Assembly (NCBI GenBank): GCA_030268105.1
Contig: BSDZ01000094.1
Span: forward strand, 3,878,501-3,942,500
Direction of reading: 5' to 3'
Length of the DNA stretch: 64,000 nt
Source: Volvox africanus
Lineage: Eukaryota; Chlorophyta; Chlorophyceae; Chlamydomonadales; Volvocaceae
Shown: in pieces, positions 23,964-36,276 of the stretch
Numbering within the stretch: position 1 is the first letter of the stretch
Layout: each line of letters begins with the position of its first letter
The notes under the pieces: generated by a model
The model's input: only the letters and a program-made list of their open reading frames with translations
Database searches by the model: none
Told to the model about the DNA's origin: nothing
Translations under genes and position numbers: made by a program

Positions 23964-26900
23964 CTTTCACAGTTCTCCCTGAGGCCGGTGGACAAAGTAA
24001 GGCTTAAGAATTCCATTCAAGACTACAGTATTCAGAAGGTTATTTCGAGCCCACTTTGCCAACCAGTGAACGCTGGTAGTTGCGCGCTCTCACCCAAGGT
24101 GAAGAGCAGGACAGCTGCGAATCCGAGAGCTTGTGGCAGAGCAAGATAACCCAGTGAATTATCTTTTATCTGCGCACCATTCAGGTTGATGTCGACCTTT
24201 TAGGAGCCGCGACATTATACCGTACAACGGAAATGACACTTGACCGTCTCCTGAAGCGGTAAATAACCACAAGTCCCCATGGAAACCTACTCATAACATC
24301 ATCAAAGTCCTTATGCAGTCGATAACTTTGGCTCAGAACCTGCGACGCAATCAAAGCCGCACGAGGAAAGGTCGGTCCATCTAGAAAGAACCGTTAGAAG
24401 CGACGATGAAATTCCATGTAAAGTGGATAAATTTGCAATAAAATTCCTACGCTCGTTGCTGCACCTCTTGCATCAAATGTCCCAGTCCCCTTCCAGTTGA
24501 GGTAACTAGCTACCCCGCGTTGCCAAGCCGGACCCAAGCCCTTCGCAAGGGAGCGTTATGTTAATGTCATTCTGCCACACGAAATCACAGATTCTTATTT
24601 ATCTATGCGGTAAAAGTCCCGAGGGTCCCAGGATGTGGCCAAAAGCCCACATTTCCTCCTGAGCTTTCTGGTGCACACATGGTAGTTAGCGCTAAACATT
24701 TCATACTAAAAACAGGTATTAATCTGTCCTTATGTGCTTAGGTCTGCCACTATCCGCTGCCAGACCGTGAACCGGTACCAAGCGTCCCACTCAATCCAAA
24801 AATTTCTTATCAACAAAAAAATGATGCTGCGATGAAAGCATAGTCTACAATGGACCTCACAATGTGACTTGCGAAAAATTGGGTACCCGCCATTAGGTTT
24901 GTGCGCCTTGTTATGTGTGTGCGCGAACACCAAACCCCTCCGCTCCGCTGAGTCGCTCATTGGCCCCGCCTCCCTCAAACCAAAGCCCTAGAAAACCCAG
25001 CCGCAGAAGGAATAAAGGGCTTCTACGTTGGGACTGCGACTTCAGGAAGATACATCGATCCATCCGTGGTGAGTGCTGAAACCAACAAATACATTCACGG
25101 CGATTGAAGTGAATGGATAAGGGCGTGGCTCTAGCACAGCAGGGTGTAGCAGGGCTATAGCTCCACCCAGGCTAGGGGTTAAAAAGAGGGCCGCTGGCGA
25201 CGAATGCCACCACCACTACCCTGTAACGCTTACGCTCCCACACCTATATGCGGTGCACTAAGTGCATGACTGAACGACCGGACTTCCTAGCCACGTCTGA
25301 TCATGGCAGTGCCGCCGTACCCGCACCCATTCTGAAGACGGAGGTACCCACCCCTGGGCCCCAGCCCTTTCTGAGGCTGCCGATAGATCTGTTAGGGGAG
25401 AGGAATGCCAGTGGCATAACATAACTGAACCCTGCATGTGCTGTGGTTCGCCCCGGTGGTCAGGGCCCCCGGTGCTTGTCCTTTCAGGGCAAGTCGCCCA
25501 CATACATGAATTATCGAACTGAACATTCAGAACATGGACACGCTGGACTGCGTCGGCTGTTCGGTCCGATGCAGCAGTCGCATAAAACGCTGTTTAACAC
25601 GCCTCAGGCCCCCCTTCTCTCCGTATAGAGGTGACATTACAGGGGCTCCATAACTGCTGACAGCCGTCCCCAAGGACCACGAAGCCATCGCAGCAAACAC
25701 CAGCATGTGCTCCTGTTATGGGAGTCAGTTGTTTGGCTACTACAACCACCCCGACTACCGTAACCATCACAAGCACGATGAGCAAGCTGAGCTGTTTTAT
25801 CGTTACACTAGGACAAACTTGGAAGCATGTTTGTTGATTTCAGAGATGGCCACACTCTGAACAGCGTGAGGCATCCTGCACCTGCATATACCCCCCGGGA
25901 TAACGCCAACAATGAAACACGCGCTGCATGCTGGCAGCACGCGAGAGCAACGGCATGTCCGTCTGTTTGTCTGTTTGTTGTACGTTAAAACACGCAGCAT
26001 CAAAACCATCATCACACCAATTCATCCCCGTTCCCCCCCCCTCACCGGCTCCCCTCCAACGCATCTGTCCGCCAGCATCTCAACCCCAGCCATAATCTTT
26101 AACCCGCCGTACAGCTAACCATTCCCACACCTACGCACACATACACGCGCACGCACGCACGCGCGCCGTGCAATCACACACGCGCGCCGCGCAGTCACAT
26201 ACATTTCAGTTGCGTACCCGCAAAAAACCAGTTTTGACATTTAAGACGCCACCACATTGCCACCGCGGCTGCAGCTTACATCCTATCGTCTTACACAAAT
26301 ACTTTTAATTACCTGGCTGTCTGCAGCAGCTTACTGCGCTGAAGCATGTCTTCACGCCTACCGTGCGACTCCCAATGTAAATGTGAATGTCCGATAACTG
26401 AAGGAAAACCTCCACTCCCGGCTCCGAATTCGAAAAGCCCAAAGCCTCATGAAGCCATCCCGAAGCCATGGGACCTCTACCTCATGTGCCCGATGCACCT
26501 CCCGCGGGCCCCCCTAACCCCATACCCCCACCGACCGGGTGCCGAAGGTCCATCAGCCTTTACATCTCGAAACCGCCCCCGATTAAAGAGCTGCGAATTA
26601 CCTCGGGTTCCCGCCTAAAAATCTTGTTCTCCCGCCAACTTCCCGAAATCCCCCCCTCCTCACAGCCATGCCCAGACCCTATCAGCATACCAGTACACTT
26701 AATGCCGTGTCTTTCCAGTATCCCACCATCATAGCAAATCGCATCTTGGCCGGAAATTAACTTATCTTACCGGCGCAGTTCATTAAAACTTACAACCCAC
26801 ACGTTTCCCTCCAAACCCCGTTGACAGAGGGGGGAGAACCACAGATGTCTAGCTACAGGATCTGAGATCCATTCGAACTCGTGGATTCGCATCCAGATCC

Positions 26901-27031
26901 GGATCCGTCGTGGCCAGGCCGTGAGCGCCCACACCGTCAGGCGGCCCCTAAACCTACCTACCTGCCACCCCCCGTCTCCCCTTCGTGCGGAGAGCGGGAG
27001 GGAGGGGCAGTTGAGGAAGGGCCTCCACCTC
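23964..27031. other. Intergenic region between ABCF2 and PEX16
   Basis: No gene recognised on either strand. Short open frames show no family features. It includes a partial dispersed repeat at 25427-25505 and an ACGC/CA-rich low-complexity stretch at about 26120-26210. Confidence 0.5.
25427..25505 (+). repeat. Dispersed ~175-bp repeat, copy 4 (3' part)
   Basis: Contains TGGTTCGCCCCGGTGGTCAG followed by GGCCCCCGGTGCTTGTCC and TTTCAGGGCAAGTCGCCCAC. It is nearly identical to the corresponding part of copies 1 and 3, about 19 kb away, which shows the element is dispersed rather than locally duplicated. Confidence 0.75.
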
Positions 27032-30000
27032 TCAGTTGCTGCCGCTGGTGTAGCAGTAGTAAGCCGTGAAGGTCTCCGCGAGGCCGTACAGATAGTCTGC
27101 TCCAAAACCCACCATCGGTACATTCCGTGCCACGTTGCGCAGGGCCGCCAGCCACGACCTAACGGGCCGGTTGGGGGTGTAATGGCGGGAAAGAATTTTT
27201 TTATAGTTCTAAGATTTTGAAACTTGTTGGTGATTGAGCGCCTTCAGGTGGTTGAGAATTCGGTTAGCAACCGGAACCATAAAGAGCACACGGTGTATTG
27301 CACACTTGCCGCAAAAGGGGGTTGGGGGGACAGGCGCTTAGGCGGAGGGTGGCGAGGCGGAGGTCTGTGAGGGTTTAGGGTTCGAATCGCGAGGTACGGC
27401 TCTTTTGGCGGAGTCTGTGTGGTGGTGGTCTGGATGAGGATGTGAGCGTGCAGGGCCTGCGCTCCTGGTGGTTAAGTGTAAAGTGCACTGACATGAGAAA
27501 AAAACTGTCATGTAAGTTAATAAGCGTGTTAATAACGGATTGGTAACGGAATAAAACACATGACTAACCACTCCCGAGCAACTCCTGTCCTCCTCCCCCT
27601 CCCCCTTGTTGGTCCGCAGCTACCCCCCCCCCACACACACACACTCACAAAGTGGTCGCCTCCAGGAAGGGGCTCCGCAATGCATATAGCGCCAGCTTGC
27701 GGCGTCTGTCGTACAGCTCACGCTCCTCTCCCGCAGTAATACCCGGGGCAGCGAGAGACCTGACGGAGGGAGGGGGCCCATTGCCTGGTTTGGAAACCTA
27801 CCCAGCCAATTTTGTTGTAATAAGAAACAAGGAATACTAATTGCGCAGAAAGGAATTGGCGCGTAAGAAATCAGGTTTGGTAGGTGTACCTTCCAAAATG
27901 TTTTTAATTGGTACGACTTCAGGCCCATAGAGGGATCAGCATGTACGACAGGTCGCCAGTGTCCGGCGGAGGGCAGCCTTCGAAGGGCTCTACGTTCCCG
28001 GCCGTCCCTACAGGGTGGTTTAGCAGGTAACGAATACCGTTAATACCGTAAATCAGGTTGGCGCACCTGGCTAGCGCTAAGCTCAGAAGGGACGTCCCTG
28101 CACCGCGTGGCGGCGCCGCAGCTGCTACACCTGCGGCGTCCTTGCCGCCGGCGGGGGCATCGGCTGCCGCCGCCGCCGCCCTTGCCGCTGCCGTCGCCAG
28201 GTGATGACGGCCTCGCCGGCGGAAATGACCACTGAGCAGGTCGACCGCAAGACTGGTCGCCCAGGGTCGCCACGAACGCCTACCGTACCTGTACGATAAA
28301 GTACGAATTGCACGGCGGATGCTTGTATCCTCCTTCACACCTTACAGCGGTCACCGTGTTTCAAAGCACACGTTGGACATCTCCACATCCATAATGCCAC
28401 TGGCAAATACCATCCTGCCTGTCTAACTGGAACCGCCAAATGAAATCGCCCGTGCCGCCTTTTAAAACTCATTTTAAAGATCCATTCAGATCCATTCGTA
28501 CTTCGGTACAACACGTACAACACACACCATTGCACCCACCGTTTTAGCAGCGACACGTAAATCACCGGCCTCCAAATGTGGAGCAGCTCGGAGAGCCACA
28601 GCAGATTACGACCAATGTGTTCGTCCGCGTCCTCCGTCGCCGCAGCCCTCGCCGCTTCCTCCTTGTTTTCATGTTGCGACTGCTGCTGCTGCTGCCGCCA
28701 ACGACCAACCAACTCCGACCAAGGACCCGCCACGCCTTCCGCGCAGGACTCGCCGCCAACCGCCCCGCAAGGACCCGTACATATGCCGTACCCGCTCGCC
28801 GCCGCCGCTACGTGTGCAGTATCGGAACTGTAAGCCGATGCCACCGGTTGCACGCGGTTGCCACCGTCGCCACAACGCGAATGCGCAGCTCGTACGGCTG
28901 TAGCACCTGTGCTGCCGGCGCGGCTGCACCGCGGCGATGCGCTACAGCCGTCGCAGGCCGACACACCGCTGCACTGTTGTAGCTGCTGACTTTGACTGGC
29001 CATTTCGACACCAGCCATCAGGACGGGCGTTTGCCGAGATAAATATACTTTTGATTTCGTCGAAAAATATTTGAAATTTTCTACAAATTAATTTATGGTG
29101 ACATAAAAGACATAAGAGCTTGATTTCCAAAATAATGAGATCACTTTTCACGCCGTCTTTTTATTCTGGCAGGTTGTGCAAACCGATTACACCAACCACC
29201 CAACCGAAAACGAGTTGGGTGCCAATAGATTTCTCGAATGCTGATTGCCCAGAGAATCCTCTTTCTCAACGAACACGGGCTCCAACCTGCATTCGAATCT
29301 GCAATAATGAGATTACGAAAGAGCTAATGTGCGATAAATTTAAGCACGTTGTAAAAGTAACTGCAACCTTTTTTAACCTTGCAGTATTTTTCAAGCCTAC
29401 CTGCGATCCACGCAGCTCTCGCCGCCGGCTCGCCACACCCTTGTCGGATCCAGCACCCTTGCCCAATGCCCCAGCTGCTCGCCCACGTACTCCCGTATCC
29501 CATAGGATCCGCCTCCGCCTCCGCCTCCGCTGCCACCGCCGGTGCCTAAACAAGCACCCGCGCCGCCACAACCACCAGTAGCGGCACAACAGCTCGCCCC
29601 GGTGCTTCCTCGCCCCGGTACTTCCTCCACATCCGCTGAATCAAAGCACGACGGCGCCTGTTCTCCTCCTCCGCTGCCGCCGCCGCCAGCAGCGCACCTT
29701 GGCGGCAGCGGCCAAAGCGGCATGACGTGCGGTGCAGCCGGTGCGGTGTACCTCCTGCGCAGTCGCTCTAGCGATCCCAGGATGTCCTGCGGCGAAGGTG
29801 TGGCAAACATGCAACGTATCCAAGCCTCTTCTCCCTCCCTGGCGCCTCGCCCCCTTTTGCCTTCACTTGCTTTCCCTTTTCCAGGCGCCCATCAGGCAGG
29901 GCCCCATCCGCTCCGCCGTGCGCAGGTCTTCGGATCAGGGAAGCGGAGCTTCCCTGTAGTCATGGATCTCCATCGGGCCCAATAAGAGCAGAGCCTGTGT

Positions 30001-31224
30001 TACAAATCCGAACAAAGAACCCGTCGGGCCCCAGGCCGAGGCGTCACGGCGTGCCTCGCCGCGACGGACACCCTCGTGGGACACCATCAGACCCTCCGCT
30101 GCATCGTACCTGCAGACCTAGCTCGGACTCGAAGTGGTGCAGGTCGTCCGGGGTTGGGCGCCGAAGGAACATGTGGGTGGAGTAGCGGGACCAGGCCGCC
30201 ATCTTCAGAATAGCCCTGGCCGGGATGGGTAGGGCATGGTGGGCATGTCTTCCCAGTGTGTGTCATGGGGGGAGGAGAAGAATGTGGATGGTGAGTGGTG
30301 GTGCTGGTGGCAGTGGGGAGACGGAGACGGATACCAGACGTGCGGAAAAAATTCAAAAGCTGTACCCTGCCTCGAGCAAAAAACGAGGGTAGTGAGCCGG
30401 AGTTGAGTCGGGTTGAGTCGAGCCAGGTGGGGCCCCTCCCCATTCCCGGCCAGATGGCCATCCCCTGCGCACTTGAATGTCTCCACCACAAGCAGTGGCC
30501 CGTAGCGGCTCATCTTGCCCTGGTTCTCGAGGTGCATGCCCCGCAGCTCAATGAGCGTCTCCAGCTACACCGTTCGAGAAGAGGAGTGGGGCCGAGGAGT
30601 GGCATTAAGGGATGTAAGGGAGGAAGGGGCATTTAGGCAGCCCATTATTAGGTTTGAAGAGCTAAGGAATTAACCATCATAGGGAGTAGGAGAAAAAGGT
30701 GTTGAAAAGAGAATCAGTGGGGTTCGGGTTCGTCCGCTGGTCTCCGTTACCGAAGCTGACGGCCAAGCTGTTACGGCAGTCGCCGCAGGTCACCGCGTCA
30801 CAAGCAGGTCGCAAGATTAAGTTTGTATTCCAGATGTGATAGGAAGTAAAGAATAAAATGTTGTACTTACGATGCCAGATACAACCATATAACGTTATGT
30901 AAGCCCTTCGAAAAAGGGCTTTGAGACCATCAACAGCCGTCGGTAACAGTTGCGGCATGCTGGCCCCGGAAATGCAATACTCACATATTCAATAGCGTCC
31001 AGCCAGAGGTAAGGTGCTGGCCGTGGCGTGGGCAGCTCTCCCTCATCAAGGAAGCTTTGATGCCATAACGACAGAAGGCCCACGGCTGCATGGTAGGCCT
31101 CATAGGTAAGCTCAAAACCTCCATTTGTGCGACTAGGATTCCACACGGTGAAGAGCAACAACCAATCGAGATTCTGCACCACACTAGGGTGGCGCTTCAC
31201 CCACTCCTTGTATTTAGACAACAT
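27032..31224 (-). CDS. PEX16: Peroxin-16-like peroxisome membrane biogenesis protein
   Basis: Exons: 31224-30985, 30564-30473, 30215-30110, 29786-29401, 28995-28540, 28288-28067, 27759-27649, 27158-27032. They total 1,740 nt (579 codons plus TGA), all in phase. The N-terminus YKEWVKRHPSVVQNLDWLL, then VWNPSR, LLSLWH and APYLWLDAIE, is the PEX16 opening. LIELRGMHLENQGKMSRYGP and VVETFKAILKMAAWSRYS follow. The later blocks SELLHIWRPVIYVSLLKR, RSWRPWATSLAVDLL, RRRKLALYALRSPFLEATTL and the tail YGLAETFTAYYCYTSGSN match the family's C-terminal half. PEX16 inserts peroxisomal membrane proteins, acting at ER and peroxisome. The known proteins are about 340-370 residues. The excess here is Gly/Ser, Gln and Ala-rich sequence in the middle exons 29786-29401 and 28995-28540 and in part of 28288-28067. 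The acceptor at 28995 is the least certain boundary. Confidence 0.88.
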
Positions 31225-31447
31225 TGAAATTTTGAGCTGTAATGTTTAAGGGCGTCAAGTGACAGAACAGATAATTGTGCAGGCTACACCTGATTACGAG
31301 GAATGGATGCCCGCCCATTCCGTCCGTTTGTCAAACTGCTGACGCCGGCACTATCGTACTTGCGCCGTTGATTCAGATTCACGATGTCTGACTAACGTGA
31401 CAGACACACGGGTACACTGATAGAAGTTACCAAACACAGTCTCCATC

Positions 31448-33884
31448 ATGAACTCAATCCAGCTACGTCGCGCTGTTGGGACATCGGCGCAGTCCCATTG
31501 GTATGCAAGGCCTAACCTTTCATGTTCAGCTTGTCATAAGTATTTTTTGTTTAAGAAGCACACTGATAATGGAACTCCGGATCGTGAAGGAACAGCGCTG
31601 TTGTTGCCTTCCGGGTCAAGTCGACCTCGGGTGCAGGTAAGCACCTGTAAGGCCGCAGATATATCATCGGTGATATTTACATAACAACTCTATGCATTGG
31701 GCTCCCTGATACTGTAAGTGGACACGAGTGTAGAATTGCTGCCGTTACAAACAGATGGCCAGCGCGACGAGATCATTCAGTGTAGGATGAAAAAGCCGTG
31801 CACCTAGAAACATGCGATACAATCATATTGACGTACATCCCTCGTCGGCTCCCGCGCAATGTCAAGGATAAGCCAACTGTCGGTGGCAGCCAGGGCTTGC
31901 ACGCTTATTTCAATCGCTTCATCTGGCATGTATGTCTTTCCGTATCTACTTACATGACCGATCTCATTCCAGAACTGTGCGCCCTGTCGTTGAGGTGTAT
32001 TTTGGCACAGCATTTTTTCACTCAACGCGAATGAAGTCGATAGGAATCGCTTGATCATAGGCGTGAGCACATCATATATGTCTGATTATTTGATGCAACT
32101 GCTCCATCTATCTGAGCGGCGTAATAACGCCTCAGTTGCCGTCAAAGCCCGGGGGTGCAACCATGGCGCCATCCCGGCGCCCGCCATCATCACCGCAATC
32201 TTTAAATTCCTGTTTTGGCTACCGACTGCACCGCCATGGTAGCTCTGCCCTTTCACGATTGCTCGCTATCACCGCGGCTCAGTCCGCACAGATAATCGCC
32301 GTTTTCGCCTTCCTGGTGCTCTTCATCCCCTATCCCCGCCCTTCAGACCGCGGCCTTCCTGTTCCGGCGTGAGACTCCCGCGGCACCCGACCCGCAGTCG
32401 CCCGAGCAGGTAGCCTTGCGCAGCTCGGCGGGGTGGCAGAAGAACCTGAGCTTCGTGGCGTTTTGGATGCAGCTGGCCCTAACAGTAGTGTCAGCGGGCG
32501 TCCTGCTCTTCTCCCTGGCTGCGACTGCTGCACCACTGGTAAGAAATGCGCGGAAGGAGCCACCTGTTCAGCCTCTCAGGGTTCAGCCTCAGGATAAGGG
32601 CCTTATGAAAAGGTTCCTGCATGCCGATGACCTCTTTTCTTGTGTCTTTTGCGTTTGTGATCCTGTTCGCTAGCAAGCTTACCCTCCCACTCTCAAAGCG
32701 CCGCCCACTGAGCCGTCCTCGTGCATGGAGCCGCCTTCGTACTCAACATGATGCCCATCATGCCCTTTCAGGGTGGTGCAAGCTGGGATCGTTACTTCAC
32801 CGCACTCGGGGTCGTGTGCGGCTTCATCTCCACCTTCTTTGCACATGGATTCCTGCGCATGGCACGCAAGCTGGGTGCTGGGCAGGTGGTGGAGCCAGGC
32901 TGGCTGGAGGGTAGCCTCCTGCGCTGCAACGGACTGAATGTGCTTGGCATTGGCGCCACGGTTGTGGGCCTGCAGGCGTCCGTGGGTGAGTCCGTGGGTA
33001 ACGAAGGGGTCACAGACCTGCAAGCTGTTACACTAGGATCGAGGAAAGCCCTATCGAGAAGCCACACAGCGAATTTTGTTACATTTGTTCACAAATAGCT
33101 GCACCCGAGCACCTGCTTGCTAGTGAATGCATCAATCAATATTGCTTGCTGCCCGTCATGTGCCCCGTGTATCACGTCTCTTCGTCCATACCATATCAGG
33201 CACACTGGTGGCCAAGTCGCTGCTAACTTCAACCCAGGCGCCCTTCACCACTAACCCGGTCAACGCGGTGATATCTCTGGACGTGTTCTCATTGCAGGTA
33301 TGACACTGGACAAAGGTACCCACAGTTAGGCGGGTGGGGGACATTCAATGATTATGAGGACTGGGGAAGATCGAACGAATGGGGACTATGGAAGTTCGAA
33401 TGCACGCGTGTGAATTTAAAAAGAACCCAGCCAAGGATCGGGCGGTAGGCAGATTCTCATATTGTTGTCGGCTCCACTCAGCATGAGGCATTTCCATGCC
33501 TGGCCATGGGATTTGCCGTCCAGAACTAAAGGTGGTGTTCATGATTCCCCCTATCCCAAGCCAACTGGAACCCCAACCTACCATTATAATGTGCCCGACG
33601 CCTTTGCTCTGTCTGCTGTTCTGGCTCCGTGCCCTCTTCATGGTCAACAGTCTAGACCAATCGCCCGCATTTGTTGACCCATCCAGGCCGCCACAAATAC
33701 ATTGCTGGCCCATCTGGTGTCGCTGGTGTTCACCAACCTGATGCTGCGGATCACCAGTTCAGCCACGCGCGCGACACCGCCGATGCCTTCTGCAGTGGGG
33801 GCTGTGGCGGTGGGGTCGGACGGTCTGTCGCCGGTTCGTCCGGCATCTTTGGGCTATAGCCCCTGGACCCTGAAGGCGGACTGA
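31448..33884 (+). CDS. TIC21: TIC21-like plastid inner-envelope membrane protein
   Basis: Exons: 31448-31636 (tentative), 32347-32538, 32772-32985, 33200-33297, 33687-33884. They total 891 nt (296 codons plus TGA), close to the length of plant TIC21. The core shows the family pattern (DUF3611): FVAFWMQLALTVVSAGVLLF, the GGASWDRYF to CGFISTFFAHGFLRMARKL stretch, GLNVLGIGATVVGLQASVG, LVAKSLL, then ISLDVFSLQAATNTLLAHLV and NLMLRI. Four hydrophobic segments are visible. In plants TIC21 lies in the chloroplast inner envelope and is linked to protein import and iron transport; the role here is inferred. Exon 1 is chosen because it opens with ATG, is Ser/Arg/Ala-rich like a transit peptide, and ends at a GTAAGC donor in the right phase. 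An open frame on the other strand overlaps the first intron. Confidence 0.85.
31804..32070 (-). other. Coding-like minus-strand frame inside TIC21 intron 1
   Basis: An 88-codon frame with protein-like composition (FWNEIGHVSRYGKTY, then QALAATDSWLILDIAREPT). It is followed by a possible donor (GAT, then GTACGT). I do not recognise it and cannot link it to other exons. It may be a small gene start, a nested exon or chance. Confidence 0.25.
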
Positions 33885-36276
33885 TTGGGGTGGACTAGGT
33901 CAGCCTGCTGTGTGGCCTGCGTAGCCTGGGGTAAGTGACCTGATGGCCCGCCTCTCCGGAGAAGATGGGTGGATTTAAGGCAGCCACGCAGTAGCAAAAT
34001 CTAAGATGGGATGGGCAAGATTTTCTGCCGCCTCCAGAAGTTTAGCTGTCGCTCGTATACCTTAAAATGAGTTGCTCGTGAGGCTTTTAACGGGGCGCTG
34101 TGTATCAAAGAAGATATGCATTGTTGCATTTTTTGTTCCGCCGTCTTGTTGTGATTGTGGCCCCGATGTAAATATGTGCGGAATGGTACGCAATGTCGGC
34201 TGTGGCGCGTGCTCTGAAGTAGGTGCTGGTACACGTACGAATGTAAAGTAGCCGTGAAGGTTTTGGGAGGGTGAGCCCCAGGTCGTCAGGTTGGGCGCTG
34301 TCGTGTGAAGACGTGAGGTTCCAGTGCAGAGGGTATAGGCGCGGGGCCGTGCAGCCGGTTGTCGAGGTCCGTCAGGATTCGTGCGCAGATTCGGGCCTCT
34401 CCTACCCAAGGAGGTGGGTATCGTTAACCCGCACCTTGAGGATAGATTGCATCCTGTGGCGCGGTAGGTAGTTTGTGCTACACGTGGACACAACCTGACA
34501 GAACCTTAAGCGTCGTCATGGAATGGGCTTTCCCTGGCCATTGTCCAGATTTATCGTCATGGAATGTAGTCCCCTGGCGATATGCCATATCTATCGGAAT
34601 GGAATTTAGAGAAAGGTCATTCTTACGATGATGGTACCAGATGTCACGTACCACAAAGGTATTGCACTAAAAGGCAGCGTCTGTGTGAGCGGATCCCCAC
34701 CGGACACCAGACTCCAGCCTTATGGGAAGTCATTCCCGGACGCTTTCTCGGCAACGGTGGCCAATAGCCGGCTCCATACCATCGTGCTTTCTAACGAGCA
34801 CGCCGAATGAAGTGGGCCAAAAGGTATAGAAGATCAAAGATCTTGTAGGAATTATTGCAATCGCAAGCATTCCATGAGCATCCGAATTCGCTAGTGCCAC
34901 ACTCGAGTTCGGTACTCGCTTGCCTCCTAAACACAAACGATGACAAGCGCACATGAAGGCATCGTTACGCTTACCTCAAGGTTTGAAGCGATGATTACTA
35001 GCATAGGGAAACGTGCGCATGTCGCATGTATCGGAGATGCTATGTGGAGCAGGGGAAAGGGGGGCGTGGCGGAAACGATATACGGATTCCTGTGGTAATG
35101 AGGCTACTGGGGCTTTGATTCCGGTCCAGCTGACGCAGAAGATGGACAGCTGGTGATGGCCGGCCAATGATGCCAACCACCCAGGCTGTGTATGATAACC
35201 TTTCAGCATCTGGAAAGAAAGAAACCCAAATGCTTTACAACGGGAAAGATTTGATCCTCCCTGCATACTTACAAGATGTGGTGTATCGTTCATGGGACAT
35301 GCCAGCCTGGCGGGAATAGTGTCACCATATTCATGTGTTCCTCAGATTCCATGATATCTTATCCTGATGAAATGGGTCGATGGTGAACTATAAGACGGAG
35401 ATAAGGATGGATAAGTCTTACATTTACCGTCAAACCCCCGACCCCCCACAGGACCTCAGTATTGGCTTTCTCTGTGTTATTGGTCTATGGTCTTAGCTTA
35501 AAATCAGTGGGGCATCTATTAACTACATTTTAAGTTGCTTGACTCTTCTTCACCTGAAAACTAACGATATGCGTTTAAATAAGATTCAAGAGATCCCTCT
35601 TGAATTAAAAATGCCTCTTGCATTAAAAAGTAGTTCAATTAATCCCTAAGTTCCTGCAAGTAACTCACTGTGTGAATGTTACCTGAAGAAAAAACTACAT
35701 ATTTATTCTCAGAGGATTGAATACTTTCTTGCATCAAGGGTAGTATGTCAAGCGTAAGTTTATGGTTTTGCTTGAACTGGTCGCTATCTTCATCAGGGTT
35801 TGAAGACGGGGCAGGGAGGATGTGGCCCATGTTATCGGCTACCTTCATTTGGAAGCAACCAATGCACATGATGTACTAAAATATATGTAAATGTATGTTG
35901 GTGTTACAAACAATAGCGCGAGAAAAATTGGAGCCGTACAAATGATGATGAGCCGTACGATGGTTGGACATGTATTTGGGCTCTGCCATTCTCGTGACCT
36001 TCAACGGTGTGATTGACACGCTGTGCAAGTTTGCATCCGTGAACAACATGGAGATTTTTTTGAGGTAGTATTATTGTGTCACACTGTCCCTGTCGGAAGC
36101 CCGTTCGCCCTGTCCCCCCGTCTGTGGGAGGATAAGACAGACAACTGCTATTCATAATAATTTACAATTAGGGTTCAAGAATTCCTATCTGTTGATTATC
36201 GACAGCCGCCGTCGTCAACCGTCAGATCGAAGTTGGTCGAACGCTTTTATGTATTAAGGCCTGGAAGACCGTTGTC
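33885..36276. other. Region between TIC21 and the large Ser-rich gene
   Basis: The plus strand shows no recognisable gene. At 34499-34605 a motif around CGTCATGGAATG recurs twice, with a third variant. The minus strand from about 34976 to 36155 carries coding-like pieces described separately. Confidence 0.4.
34979..36155 (-). CDS. Possible multi-exon gene of unknown function (partial)
   Basis: Three minus-strand segments have protein-like composition. Segment 36155-35904 includes CDTIILPQKNLHVVHGCKLA. Segment 35880 to about 35684 includes MKVADNMGHILPAPSSNPDE and FKQNHKLTLDILPLMQE, with an acceptor TTTTAG before it and a donor CAG-GTAACA after it. Segment 35213-34979 includes GWLASLAGHHQLSIFCVSWT, starts after a TTTCCAG acceptor and ends with TGA. 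I do not recognise the family, and I have not proved that the pieces join in phase. Confidence 0.35.

Noticed and set aside
27370..27395. GGTTCGAATC B-box-like motif, considered as a tRNA gene
   Set aside because: Flanking bases do not pair into a T arm, and no D or anticodon arm is found upstream.
28335..29018. 227-codon minus frame read as a separate gene
   Set aside because: Its latter part (SELLHIWRPVIYVSLLKR) is a PEX16 exon; the ATG-proximal part is explained by the same exon plus intron.
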